In this document: one piece after another, positions 25,601 through 36,523 of the stretch
Numbering within the stretch: position 1 is the first letter of the stretch
How the letters are laid out: each line of letters opens with the position of its first letter
Assembly (NCBI RefSeq): GCF_051014445.1
Contig: NC_135146.1
Span: forward strand, 2,914,001-2,978,000
Source: Colletes latitarsis
Taxonomy: Eukaryota > Arthropoda > Insecta > Hymenoptera > Colletidae
Direction of reading: 5' to 3'
DNA: 64,000 nucleotides
Position numbers and translations under genes: made by a program
Notes under the pieces: model-generated
Seen by the model: the letters and a program-made list of their open reading frames with translations, nothing else
Database searches by the model: none
Told to the model about the DNA's origin: nothing

Positions 25601-26222
25601 GTTAGGTCTGGTATTTGCCATCGTCTGGCTCATACTTTCGCATTTTTCAGATACATGTTGGCCAGATCGTGGGCTTTTTCTGCTATGGAGCACGTAGTAA
25701 TGAGGTAGGGCACTGAAACAATGAGATAAACCTGGATTCGATCAATGTTTTAGAGGTTAACACGGTTTAATTCAGGGTCAGGTCTGGTCTTTGCCATCAT
25801 CTGGCTCATACTTTCGCATTCTTCGAATACTTGTTGGCCAGATCCTGGGCGTTTTCTGGTTTGGATCACGTAGTATTGTGGTACCACACTGAAGCAGTGA
25901 GTTAAATCTGGGAGCGTTCGATATTTTAGAGGATAACACCGGTTAGGTCTGGGTTAGGTCTGGGATTTGCCATCACCTCGCTCATACTTTCGCATTTTTC
26001 AGATACATGTTGGCCAGATCCTGGGCTTTTTCTGCTATGGAGCACGTAGTAATGAGGTACGGCACTGAAACAATGAGGTAAACCTGGATTCGATCAATGT
26101 TTTAGAGGTTAACACGGTTTAATTCAGGGTCAGGTCTGGTCTTTGCCATCATCTGGCTCATACTTTCGCATTCTTTGAATACTTGTTGGCCAAATCCAGG
26201 GCGTTTTCTGGGTTGGATCACG
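22633..26222 (+). repeat. Satellite array III, ~176-bp monomers with higher-order structure
   Basis: About 20 monomers in the same orientation as arrays I and II. A distinctive monomer pair (GGTCCCACACTGCAATAGTG, then AATTCCGTTTAGGTCAGGG and TTTCTCGTATACTTCC) recurs near 22680, 23210 and 24440, spacings of about 3 and 7 monomers. Another variant (GCTATGGAGCACGTAGTAATG) recurs near 25330, 25680 and 26035 at dimer spacing. These indicate local higher-order repeats. The array ends abruptly at GGATCACGTAGG. Confidence 0.95.
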
Positions 26223-27151
26223 TAGGTTAAGAACTAGATGTAGATTTTCCGAAGGTTGGTAGTGTACATGGATGCAATAGGTAGTTGTAAGTAGGGATGG
26301 CTAGAACTGCTACTTTAGAATCACTCGTGATTGGATCACGTTCATTCCCAATCACAGTGATTTTTCACAGTGATCCGTGATTCTTCGTGATCGCTTTTGA
26401 TTGGTAGGGAGGGAACCAGTGATGGACGTTCGTGGGAATTTGGGCATGCGCACTGGAACGCATGATCACTACCGTATACACTTGACTAGAATTTAGGGTA
26501 CCGTTGGATCCCGGTAAGGAACAAAATTTAAGGAAGTTACAGGGAAAGAGACAAAAACCACAAATTTTCTCTTAATCTACATGAGTATAGCTAGAGAAAT
26601 ACGTAGGGGATCTTCGATAAGTTAATTTTTGTGTGATTGGCGAGCATTTGAAGTAGAAAGTTCAATTTTGTACAAAACATGGGAATTCCCAACATGCACC
26701 TCTTTTTGCGCTAAAGATACATCTATGGCATACAGAATCCCACGAGGGAAAATTCCAGTGCGCATGACCAAAGTTCCCACGAATGTCCATCACTGTTACG
26801 GATACTTGATATTTGTTATTGATTGATAATTCGATTTTCAAAATTATTAGCGACAATAATATTAATGTTTTCATATGAATGAACATAAGAATTTTCATTA
26901 CTGATGATTTATACTTTTTCTTATTTTTAAAGCGTGTGTTAACATCTAAGCAATACTTTTTCTTCGTAACAACAAACTTATCATTTATTTAAATAATCGA
27001 CTCTAACAATTTGACATTTGAAATTTACAAAATATGCAATTAAGCAGCCTTTTTCATTGCTTAGACTACATTACTATACAATTTAAATTTGGCGCATTTT
27101 TACTTCCTTGAATGCCCACTAAGGGGAGTTAGCGGAACATTACAATCACAG
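26223..27151. repeat. 929-bp segment duplicated at 35595-36523
   Basis: From TAGGTTAAGAACTAGATG this segment matches 35595-36523 in direct orientation with no length change and only a handful of base differences. It contains 69 bp outside the hAT element, so it is not just two independent insertions of the transposon. Its left edge here is the last base of the satellite. Confidence 0.85.
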
Positions 27152-27278
27152 TTAACGTGAACTGCTACTAAGCGCCATCATTCGAATCACGGTCGTGAAT
27201 GGAGTTAATCACGAGCGTGATCGTGATTTTGTGATCACTGTGATAAATCACAGTTAGTGATTTTGCACGCCATCTCTA
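26292..27278. mobile_element. hAT-type MITE, copy 1
   Basis: An AT-rich element bounded by TAGGGATGGC and its near complement CCATCTCTA, with many GTGATC/GATCAC motifs near both ends. It is the same element as at 33447-34434 (inverted, with a clear 8-bp target duplication) and 35664-36523. No transposase is encoded. The 8-bp flanks here (GTTGTAAG and AATTCTAG) do not match, so this copy may have been rearranged after insertion. Confidence 0.75.
26417..26795. mobile_element. Nested 379-bp inverted-repeat element inside the hAT MITE
   Basis: CAGTGATGGACGTTCGTGGG at the left and its near complement ending in GTCCATCACTG at the right form terminal inverted repeats of about 43 bp with a few differences. 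The same unit is present in the other two hAT copies. No flanking duplication was found. Short reading frames across it are partly encoded by the inverted repeat and are probably not genes. Confidence 0.6.
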
Positions 27279-27287
27279 AATTCTAGA

Positions 27288-27566
27288 GACGAAAATAAGA
27301 CGAAAATCAAGAATACCAATTTCTTGATTGAGGCTTCGTTAAAATGTTATTAACGTTTAAAGTTTCACACGTACTGAATTTTTTTCTTAAAAATGCGCAG
27401 GATTTCGGAGGTATGACTATTCACCAAAAATGATTGTAATTGACCCCCACAACTGAAAATAATTTTTCCAGAACGATTTGAAATTTTTGAATTTAATTGT
27501 TAATAACTTTTTAACAAAGCCTTAGTCAAGAAATTTATATTCTTGATTTTCGTCTTATTTTGGCCT
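27288..27566. mobile_element. MITE-like inverted-repeat element
   Basis: About 65 bp at 27290-27353 (GACGAAAATAAGACG, TCAAGAAT, AACGTTAATAAC-type words) recur in reverse complement at about 27499-27565, around a ~150-bp AT-rich spacer. It lies immediately beside hAT copy 1. The sequence downstream to 27640 (GTGTGGACGAACACCCTG) looks like a dispersed insect repeat, but I cannot confirm the family. Confidence 0.5.
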
Positions 27567-27744
27567 GTAGAGTCCCCCATTAAAATTTTTCCCAGGTGTG
27601 GACGAACACCCTGTATAACATATTAGTCTTAGTTTTACTTATAAAACACACTGCTAAAGTGTGTACGGAAAAATGCGGAATACTCTGTATATAACCTGTT
27701 TTCATAAAACACATATAAAAGATTTGTTCATAATTAGAAGATAT

Positions 27745-27750
27745 TTTATT
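27745..27750 (-). promoter_or_regulatory. Candidate poly(A) signal of the DUF4781-type gene
   Basis: AATAAA on the - strand about 70 bases past the TGA stop (27819-27821), at a suitable distance to end the transcript. Confidence 0.5.
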
Positions 27751-27818
27751 TATATATACTAATCCAGTCATTTTAATGTGTACAAAAGGCTTACAATTAT
27801 TCTATAATGCGCAATTAC

Positions 27819-28966
27819 TCAATGTTCTTTATTTAATGTGTATTCTTTAAAAGCGTAGTAAAGCTCTTGATTTATATCATCAATGGCGTTAAATATATAC
27901 GTGACAATTTTAGTCAACGCGTTATACAAATTGCTACTGTCCTTGAAATAAGAACATGCGTTTATGAAATAGTCGTACAGATTTGCTTTAGAATATTCCC
28001 AAACAAAATGAACAACATCATACAAAAATATCTCTGGGTTATTACGATATTGTAACACAGCCACACCTACTTTGAAAATCATTTTCAAAATGTCCGTTCC
28101 ATTCTCCATATGGGATATTTCTTCCAATGTATCGTTGAAACAATTCACATTATTCAAATCTTTCTTTGCAATAAATCGTTTCAAATAGAAATTCTTTAAC
28201 AGATCCACTAAGACACTTTTCAACGACACTATTCTGTTTTTGAGCTCTAACGACAAATCACAATTTACGAAATTCAGTCCAAACTTACCGATCACCGGTA
28301 AATGTCTAGCAACCGCAATTGGATCAATCAATTCCATACCATTTACAAGGACTTTATTATTTTTAAAGGGTAACTCAAACCTCTTGAATACACTGAAAAA
28401 ATCTTCGTTGCTAGTGACATGTTTTACTGGATATACTAGATCTAATTTTCTGTCCCCATTTACTCCTTTTAACCTATTAAATTCTTTAAAGAACCGTGTG
28501 TAACGTAAAGTATTTTTAGATCTCTCTAGAATGGTTCCGTTAGACAATCTAACAAGGTCATTAGCTAGTTTAGCAGTCAAAACAGAGTTGCTGAAGAACA
28601 AAACGTGGGAGCTGAAGATAATTATGTCAAACAAATCGACTTTTCTTTTCTCTTGGTATTTGTCGAATACACGACAGCCTTGATAGATTACACCAATTCC
28701 ATTTACTGCTAGATTGCCTAGTATCATGGAATTATATACTGCTTTGGTCGCAGTGTTTATGCGATTGCCTTTTTCGATGACTTTTGAGAGAAGCATCGTT
28801 CCACCACTTGCTCCTAATGTTAGAGCTGTGCCGGTTATTCCGAGCCATGCAGAAATTGTGTTCTTGTCCATGGGATGAACAGATTCTTTATGCAAACCCC
28901 GATCTACTAACTTTTGTGAACTTCTAGCGATAGTCCAGGCTCCGCTCACACCAGCAGTGATTATTC
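27819..28966 (-). CDS. DUF4781-type protein, last coding exon
   Basis: C-terminal ~382 residues of a predicted ~614-aa protein. The exon starts after an AG acceptor (28968-28967, preceded by TTTTAATCAAC). Joining to the exon at 29234-29930 keeps frame and restores a Gly codon, giving VGTG-IITAGVSGAWTIA across the junction. The region SGAWTIARSSQKLVDRG followed by a hydrophobic, Gly-rich segment matches what I know of the insect DUF4781 family; no function is established for it. Three hydrophobic stretches (about residues 20-50, 75-100 and 105-130 of this exon) suggest membrane association. The rest is hydrophilic and mixed in charge. It ends at TGA with a poly(A) signal downstream. No stops interrupt it, in contrast to the transposons around it. 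Family assignment is from memory of its motifs. Confidence 0.75.
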
Positions 28967-29233
28967 CTGTTGATTAAAACTGGGGCTTGTAAAGATATTA
29001 AAAATTCTGAACTTCTACCTTCGAAACTGTTACGAAAAAACTAAATTTCAGATTATATAAGCTTAAATTAACTTAAAAAAATAATCAATGTATCGCCTGA
29101 TCATTGAGAGCAACAAATATTTACTAGAATATTTAGAACTTTAAAAAACAACCGAAAAAGTGATCCGTAAAAGAAAAGTGATTAAGAACCAGAGATTTAA
29201 ATTATTTTCAATGCAGGAAAGACAGAACCATAC

Positions 29234-29930
29234 CTGTCCCAACCAACACAGGCCCAACCGGAGTGAAAAGAGAAGTGACACCCAGTCCAATACTTGTTCC
29301 AAGGCTCAATGCAGAAGAAACAGTATCAAAAGCATTGAAAACAATATTCTTTCTTGAACAAGCTGGTGAGTTCAATGTTTCTGTCCACACGACTGAAAAC
29401 TGTTCCGTTACCTCGCAGTTTGGATCACACTGATAAATTCCATCTTTCGGTACAACCATAACACACTTAGGCAATGTGTTATTCGTTAAATAATCGTTCC
29501 AGTTTTTGTATATTCTGGCATTGTTATCGATGTACCATACACTATTCATTCTTTTTATTTTAAACACTGGTATCGTGTACATTTCAGTACACTTTTCTCC
29601 TTCTGATTTACTTAATCCTGTATATTTAAATATCGTGTTGTATATTATCCCGATGGAGATAGGACTTTGAGTTAGATTGGTTTCCGTGCCATATTTGATT
29701 ATCTTATTATATATAGCTGTGATTCTTTTACACGACTCCTTGTCATACATTGTTCCATTGTATGTCTCATTTTGGTTAATCTTAACCTCATCTTTGTTAG
29801 TTTCTGGAAGGCCGAATAAAGCAAAGCCAATATTTTGTTTTATGTAATCATATTCGTCACTGTTATATTCTAACCAATCTGGGACATACTCGTAGTAACT
29901 TTGCTGATACTTCTTGGCGAGTGTTTCCAT
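29234..29930 (-). CDS. DUF4781-type protein, N-terminal coding exon
   Basis: About 232 residues starting METLAKKYQQSYYEY and ending at a donor (ACAG|GTATGG, GT at 29233-29232). The 267-bp intron 28967-29233 separates it from the last exon. The N-terminal half is Tyr/Asn/Lys-rich and soluble. A Cys-containing middle (KCVMVVPKDG, CDPNCEV) is followed by a hydrophobic Gly/Ser-rich end (SALSLGTSIGLGVTSLF) that continues into the next exon. The ATG at 29930 directly follows TTTAG, so it may be preceded by a small upstream exon. The reading frame is intact. It is the only convincing host gene seen in the window. Confidence 0.72.
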
Positions 29931-29997
29931 CTAAATCATAGAATGCATGAAAAGAATTGCTGGTAGTCAAATGAACACAAATTTTTGAAATATTTAC

Positions 29998-30003
29998 CTC
30001 CAT
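29998..30003 (-). other. Possible 5' exon end with start codon (ATG GAG | GTAAAT)
   Basis: On the - strand ATGGAG at 30003-29998 precedes a good donor (GTAAAT), and a 67-bp intron would end at TTTAG (29931). Splicing would place Met-Glu in frame in front of METLAKKY. The alternative is that translation simply begins at 29930. Transcript data would decide. Confidence 0.4.
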
Positions 30004-30386
30004 GTGGATGTTAACACAATTCTTGGACAAATATTCCTTTTTGTATCCTTATTTTAATTCTATATTTTTTTTCAGTTTGTATTAAAGGATTTTTCGAGTT
30101 TATAACAAATAAATATTTATTTTAACGCGGATTATGTTTGAATTCGAGAATAAAAATATATTTAACCATTACGATGGTGATTATTTCGTGGCTTAACTTG
30201 AACTGGTAACGTCCTTTGAACGAAATAAACATAAAAACAGTAATCCTAAAGGTTACGTTAGAATCGAATGTACAACGAATTCTAATTTTAATTTTGAAAT
30301 GGACACCTAAATGTGTACATCCTTACTAACGACTATTTAACCGCTTGAATGAGTTCACATCTATGTATAAAACTACAATTCCCTGA
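30004..30386. other. AT-rich upstream region of the DUF4781-type gene
   Basis: AT-rich sequence with no reading frame of note. It presumably holds the promoter and 5' UTR of the - strand gene, but I see no motif specific enough to call. Confidence 0.4.
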
Positions 30387-32978
30387 CAGGGATGCCAGGA
30401 AAGCACCGAAGCTGCTTTCTCACACTATGCCAGATCACGCGTACGTGAGCTCGTGTAGTTCCGGAAAATCGACAAAGGCAAACTAACGCATGCCCTCTTT
30501 CTCGATTATTCCGAAGCTGCCCGAAGTAATTTCGGACCGCCTCGTGAGAGGAGAGAGAGAAAGGATCACATTTGCCTTCTCGCTCTTAACAACTGAAATC
30601 CGACCTCCCGTCTACGGCATACGATTTGGAATCTCGAGCCGTGATTTTCGACTGCCCAAGCGTTTTACTTTCCGACCTGTGTAGGCGCACATAAGCAAAG
30701 TACCCAAGATGGAAAAAAAATTTTGTAAAATTTATTTTACGGAAATACACGTTTTAAGACCCTCTGATCATATTTTAATTATTAAAAAAAAAGAAATTTT
30801 TTTTTATTATTTCTATATATGAGCGTACATATGTATATTATTAATACGATTGAGTATAAATGGCTGAATGAATTTAAATGGAACTTTACATTTAAGTTTT
30901 ATGTTCTCATTTCAAAGTCCAATTAGTCTTTGATTATAATCAGCCCATGGATAATAATGATTATATCTCTTGTTTCATAGTTGTTCCGATACATAGGCGT
31001 AATTTATAAAATATCTTATAAATATTTCATATAAATCTTGGGAAGAATTCAATTTTATGTAAAAAAAATTAAATAAACTTTTTTTTTATCTTTTCTAGAA
31101 AAGAAAAACTTAAAAGAAATCTTATACATTAGATGCTTACTTAAATCGTATTGAAAACGAATACCACAAATGTTTTAGAATAATGTGCAAAATGGTCTTA
31201 CTCGCAAAGGTTTAATTGAGAAATAAATGTTTGGTAATTAAAAACAGCAGTAAGCAGCTTAACCGGCTGGGATTTTCGCTAAAACAAATTGAAAACTCGG
31301 TTCTAACAAGGGAAAGTTGGAATGGTACCCGATTTTGGGTTAAGTTTTACTGCAAGATATTATTAAAGTTATTACAGCTACGTATCTTCAAAAATAGAAC
31401 CAAATTCACCAATAAGTAGTATGGTGTGAATGATGGGGTGTTTGGCTGTAAGTTCGAGCTTCTTTTGCTGTGCAGGTTCGGACCCTGCTAAAAGAAATCT
31501 TTTTTTTTTAATTATATTTTAATCGTACACTAAATGTGACATTATATTTTTGTCTGATCTTCGAATATTTTTTTTTAAAGTTGAATTTACCAATTACATT
31601 TAACATGTGTTATTTTCAATATATGAAGTACATGAATCTGGATGGTATTTTTCGTAAAAACAGTCAAAACATAAAAATTTTAAACACCACGTACATCTAA
31701 TGAAAATTCTGTTCTCACAGAAATTACAAAATTTTGTATTTAACTCTGATGGAAAGGCCGCTTCATTTACATTGATATAATGTGAATGATTTTCGGATTT
31801 CGATTTACTTGTACCTCGTACTTTTTACCTTATACTTCAGGTAAAAAGGGATATAACTGGCTAAAACAGTTTTATGATAGTACCTGCTAACTCATGTTAC
31901 TGTTCTAAAATGAAACGCTATGTTTTGTACCTTTAAAAATATTCGACTATGTCCTTTTCAAATTTAAAATCCAACCCATACTTTGTATCACACTGGCAAA
32001 CGGGATCACTATTCCTTTGTTTTTAAACGGTTTGATGGTGGGGATCTCGTGACTATAGCTCGTATGTACATTAATCAAAAATTAATGTATCTACGAGCTC
32101 TTTTTTCATTACATTAGTTTAAACATTTCAATATTGCACATTGCATAATTAAATAACAGTTTTTTACATTTCCCTCCTGATGGAAGAGACCACCACCTTC
32201 CCGTGGTTTCCATTGAGCGGTATCGTGCACATTATTAATTTTTATGGATCGATACAATCATTTTTTTATGCAAAATTAAGCCAAATCAAACATATAATAT
32301 TTAGTTCGTCATAACAAATTGATACGGTTAACTCAAAATATATCGAGGAAAATCATTATTAATTAATTTCCGCAACTATTAATTCTACTTTTTTGTTTGT
32401 TATAAAAATAAGAACTCTTCATATTGAAAAATACCACAGCGTGCAGGATACTGGCAAAGAGTGGACTCTCATTTTAATTTATTAATTTTCAATCTTAAAG
32501 AATTTTGATTTTTAAAAATCGTATTATTAATATACATATGTACGCTCATACATGGGAATAATAAAAAAAATTTCTTCTTTTTCAATAATAAAATATGATC
32601 AGGGGGTCTTAAAACGTGTATTTCCGTAAAATAAATTTTACAAAATTTTTTTCCATTATGGGTACTTTACTTATGTGCGCCTACATAGGTCGGAAAGTAA
32701 AAATGCCTGGGCAGTCGAGAATCACGGCTCGAGATTCCGAATCGTATGCCGTAGACGGGAGGTCGGATTTCAGTTGTTAAGAGCGAGAAGGCAAATGTGA
32801 GCCTTTCTCTCTCTCCTCCCACGAGGCGGACCGAAATTACTTCGGGTAGCTTCGGAATAATCGAGAAAGAGGGCATGTGTCAGTTTGCCTTTGTCGACTT
32901 TCCGAAATTCCACGAACTCATGTACGCGTGATCTGCCATGTGTGAGTGTCGCACCGGGTGCTGAATCTGGCATCTATG
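30387..32978. mobile_element. Non-coding element with ~460-bp terminal inverted repeats
   Basis: Ends are CAGGGATGCCAG and CTGGCATCTATG. The left arm (30387-30850) is the near reverse complement of the right arm (32515-32978), including CTCTTAACAACTGAAATCCG and the GATCATATTTTA region. Flanks TTCCCTGA (30379-30386) and TTCCCTGT (32979-32986) match at 7 of 8 bases, a hAT-like 8-bp target duplication. The ~1.66-kb interior is AT-rich with no coding potential that I can support. The same arms form the fold-back element at 44865-54650. Confidence 0.75.
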
Positions 32979-33041
32979 TTCCCTGTCATTATTGCTATTG
33001 CTACAATGAGACACATAGATGCCAGATTCAGCACCCGGTGC
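32951..33041. repeat. Perfect 29-bp inverted repeat with 33-base loop
   Basis: GCACCGGGTGCTGAATCTGG at 32951 onward and its exact complement at 33013-33041 form an uninterrupted 29-bp stem around 33 bases (32980-33012). The left half is the end of the 30387-32978 element and the right half starts a second, rearranged copy, so this is a head-to-head junction of two element ends. Confidence 0.85.
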
Positions 33042-34725
33042 TTTCAATTTTTTTTACATGAAATTGGATTATTCCCAAGATTTATATGCAATATTTAAAA
33101 GATCTTTTATAAATTACGCCTATGTATCGGAAAAACTACGAAACAAGAGATATAATCATTATTATCCATGGGCTGATTATAGTCAAAGTCTAACCGGACT
33201 TTGAAATGAGAACATAAAACTTAAATGTAAAGTTCCATTTAAATTCATTCAGCCATTTATACTCAATCGTATTAATAATATACATATGTACGCTCATACA
33301 TGGGAATAATAAAAAAAATTCCTTTTTTTTCAATAATTAAAATATGATCAGGGGGTCTTAAAACGTGTATTTCTGTAAAATAAATTTTACAAAATTTTTT
33401 TTCCATTATGGGTACTTTGCTTATGTACGCTTACATAGGTCGGAGATAGAGATGGCGTGCAAAATCACTAACTGTGATTTATCACAGTGATCACAAAATC
33501 ACGATCACGCTCGTGATTAACTCCATTCACGACCGTGATTCGAATGATGGCGTCTTAGTAGCAGTTCACGTTAACTGTGATTGTAGTGTTCCGCTAACTC
33601 CCCTTAGTGGGCACTCAAGGAAGTAAAAATGCGCCAAATTTAAATTGTATAGTAATGTAGTCTAAGCAATGAAAAAGGCTGCTTAATTGCACATTTTGTA
33701 AATTTCAAATGTCAAATTGTTAGAGTCGATTATTTAAATAAATGATAAGTTTGTTGTTACGAAGAAAAAGTATTGCTTAGATGTTAACACTCGCTTTAAA
33801 AATAAGAAAAAGTATAAATCATCAGTAATGAAAATTCTTATGTTCATTCATATGAAAACATTAATATTATTGTCGCTAATAATTTTGAAAATCGAATTAT
33901 CAATCAATAACAAATATCAAGTATCCGTAACAGTGATGGACATTCGTGGGAACTTTGGTCATGCGCACTGGAATTTTCCCTCGTGGGATTCTGTATGCCA
34001 TAGATGTATCTTTAGCGCAAAAAGAGGTGCATGTTGGGAATTCCCATGTTTTGTACAAAATTGAACTTTCTACTTCAAATGCTCGCCAATCACACAAAAA
34101 TTAACTTATCGAAGATCCCCTACGTATTTCTCTAGCTATACTCATGTAGATTAAGAGAAAATTTGTTGTTTTTGTCTCTTTCCCTGTAACTTCCTTAAAT
34201 TTTGTTCCTTACCGGGATTCAACGGTACCCTAAATTCTAGTTAAGTGTATACGGTAGTGATCATGCGTTCCAGTGCGCATGCCCAAATTCCCACGAATGT
34301 CCAACACTGGTTCCCTCCCTACCAATCAAAAGCGATCACGAAGAATCACGGATCACTGTGAAAAATCACTGTGATTGGGAATGAACGTGATCCAATCACG
34401 AGTGATTCTAAAGTAGCAGTTCTAACCATCCCTAGTCGGAGAATAAGAATGCCTGTGCAGTCGAGAATCACGGCTCGAGATTCCAAATCGTATGCCGTAG
34501 ACGGGAGGTCGGATTTCAGATGTTCAAGAGTGAGAAGGCAAATGTGGGCCTTTCTCTCTCGACTTCCACGAGACGGCCCGAAATTGCTTCGGGCATCTTC
34601 GGAGAATCGAGAAAGAGCGCATGTGTCAGTTTGCCTTTGTCGACTTTCCGAAACTCCACGAGCTCACGTACGCGTGATCTAGCATAGTGTGAGAAAGCAC
34701 CTTCGGTGCTTTTCTGGCATCTCTG
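33014..34725. mobile_element. Second, rearranged copy of the long-inverted-repeat element
   Basis: It begins CATAGATGCCAG at 33014 and ends CTGGCATCTCTG at 34725. After 30 bases it jumps to internal sequence (33050-33440), then continues as the right arm (34443-34725), with the hAT MITE at 33447-34434 inserted in the arm. There is no matching left arm and no flanking duplication, so it is a deletion or recombination derivative. Confidence 0.65.
33447..34434. mobile_element. hAT-type MITE, copy 2, with 8-bp target duplication
   Basis: 988 bp bounded by TAGAGATGGC and CCATCCCTA, inverted relative to copies 1 and 3. It is flanked by a perfect 8-bp direct repeat GTCGGAGA (33439-33446 and 34435-34442) that lies inside the arm of the older element. 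Duplication length and end sequence fit the hAT superfamily. Non-autonomous: no transposase. Confidence 0.85.
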
Positions 34726-35594
34726 ATTCAGATTCGCTTGCGACCGTGCGTGCCAGGATTCAAAGATTAAAAGATTATCGTTGCTCGTCACTGTTATTCA
34801 CTGTTATACATTGTTATTCATTGCTACACGTTGTTATGCATTGTTATCCATTGTTGTTGAATAAAGTTTATTGTTAAAAATATGTAAGGAAAGCATCCTT
34901 AGTTATATTGAATTTAGCGCGTAAATAGGTCAATAAGTTAGATCTCCAATTGTATCAAGATAATTTAGTGTATAGACAGGTGGCATTAGTACGACAAGGT
35001 AAGCCAAAGTGCAAAGATATAGAAACTACAAAAGAATCATAACGAATTACATATAAGAAAATTAATCAAGAAACAACGGTGTGAATAATAGCATTGAATG
35101 TTGTTTCTTTGTTATTACAGGTAGGATAAATAATCAGTCTAAGTTATTATATTAATTGAAGATGATTCCGCCACACAGCGTCATCTCTCGGTGAACGTCC
35201 CTAAACACATCTAGAGTTTTTAGTACGGGGTTGACCACCTTGTTCTTGCTTACTCTCTCTGCGCGGGATCTCGTAAAAACATGCTAGATGTTTCCACGCA
35301 TTCAATATATCATGTAAACTGTATTACATAATTTTAACTTTGTTACTAATAATAAAGGGTTGTGTGAAATGAAACACTAGCGTACAATACCAAATATTTA
35401 TTAACATTAATATTTTGTTAAAAATAATAAAATCTTTGTTATTACAGAGAAACAATTCTACTCATTATTCACCAATAACCTGCATATTAAATAAAGCATT
35501 ATAAATATATACGTGTGCTCGTGGATTAATTCCGCTAACGGAGAGAGCCACATGAGTACACTTTGTCGCGGTACTCCCTAATTTAATAAGTCAC
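34726..35594. other. AT-rich region without recognised genes
   Basis: This holds short degenerate TTGTTATNCATTG-type repeats (34790-34860) and a GC-richer patch near 35160-35280. No reading frame or RNA gene can be supported. Confidence 0.4.
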
Positions 35595-35663
35595 TAGGTT
35601 AAGAACTAGATGTAGATTTTCCGAAGGTTGGTAGTGTACATGGATGCAATAGGTAGTTGTAAG

Positions 35664-36523
35664 TAGGGATGGCTAGAACTGCTACTTTAGAATCACTCGT
35701 GATTGGATCACGTTCATTCCCAATCACAGTGATTTTTCACAGTGATCCGTGATTCTTCGTGATCGCTTTTGATTGGTAGGGAGGGAACCAGTGATGGACG
35801 TTCGTGGGAATTTGGGCATGCGCACTGGAACGCATGATCACTACCGTATACACTTGACTAGAATTTAGGGTACCGTTGGATCCCGGTAAGGAACAAAATT
35901 TAAGGAAGTTACAGGGAAAGAGACAAAAACCACAAATTTTCTCTTAATCTACATGAGTATAGCTAGAGAAATACGTAGGGGATCTTCGATAAGTTAATTT
36001 TTGTGTGATTGGCGAGCATTTGAAGTAGAAAGTTCAATTTTGTACAAAAGATGGGAATTCCCAACATGCACCTCTTTTTGCGCTAAAGATACATCTATGG
36101 CATACAGAATCCCACGAGGGAAAATTCCAGTGCGCATGACCAAAGTTCCCACGAATGTCCATCACTGTTACGGATACTTGATATTTGTTATTGATTGATA
36201 ATTCGATTTTCAAAATTATTAGCGACAATAATATTAATGTTTTCATATGAATGAACATAAGAATTTTCATTACTGATGATTTATACTTTTTCTTATTTTT
36301 AAAGCGAGTGTTAACATCTAAGCAATACTTTTTCTTCGTAACAACAAACTTATCATTTATTTAAATAATCGACTCTAACAATTTGACATTTGAAATTTAC
36401 AAAATATGCAATTAAGCAGCCTTTTTCATTGCTTAGACTACATTACTATACAATTTAAATTTGGCGCATTTTTACTTCCTTGAATGCCCACTAAGGGGAG
36501 TTAGCGGAACACTACAATCACAG
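35664..36523. mobile_element. hAT-type MITE, copy 3, cut by a solo LTR
   Basis: Direct copy of 26292-27151 with almost no differences, part of the 929-bp duplication (35595-36523). It is interrupted at 36523 by the LTR at 36524; the expected last ~127 bp of the element are not found beyond the LTR. Confidence 0.8.

Noticed and set aside
130..26222. CRISPR-like appearance of regularly spaced repeats
   Set aside because: The whole 176-bp unit repeats without unique spacers, and the setting is eukaryotic.
26662..26898. 78-codon frame on - with a signal-peptide-like start and four Cys, repeated in all three hAT copies
   Set aside because: Its middle is encoded by the inverted repeat of the nested element, and the copies are nearly identical as DNA, so conservation of the peptide says nothing about selection.
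31435..31505. tRNA-like fragment: GCAGGTTCGGACCCTGC forms a perfect T-arm and is followed by a T-run
   Set aside because: No acceptable acceptor, D or anticodon stems could be paired, so it is not called a tRNA gene. It may be a tRNA-derived SINE scrap.
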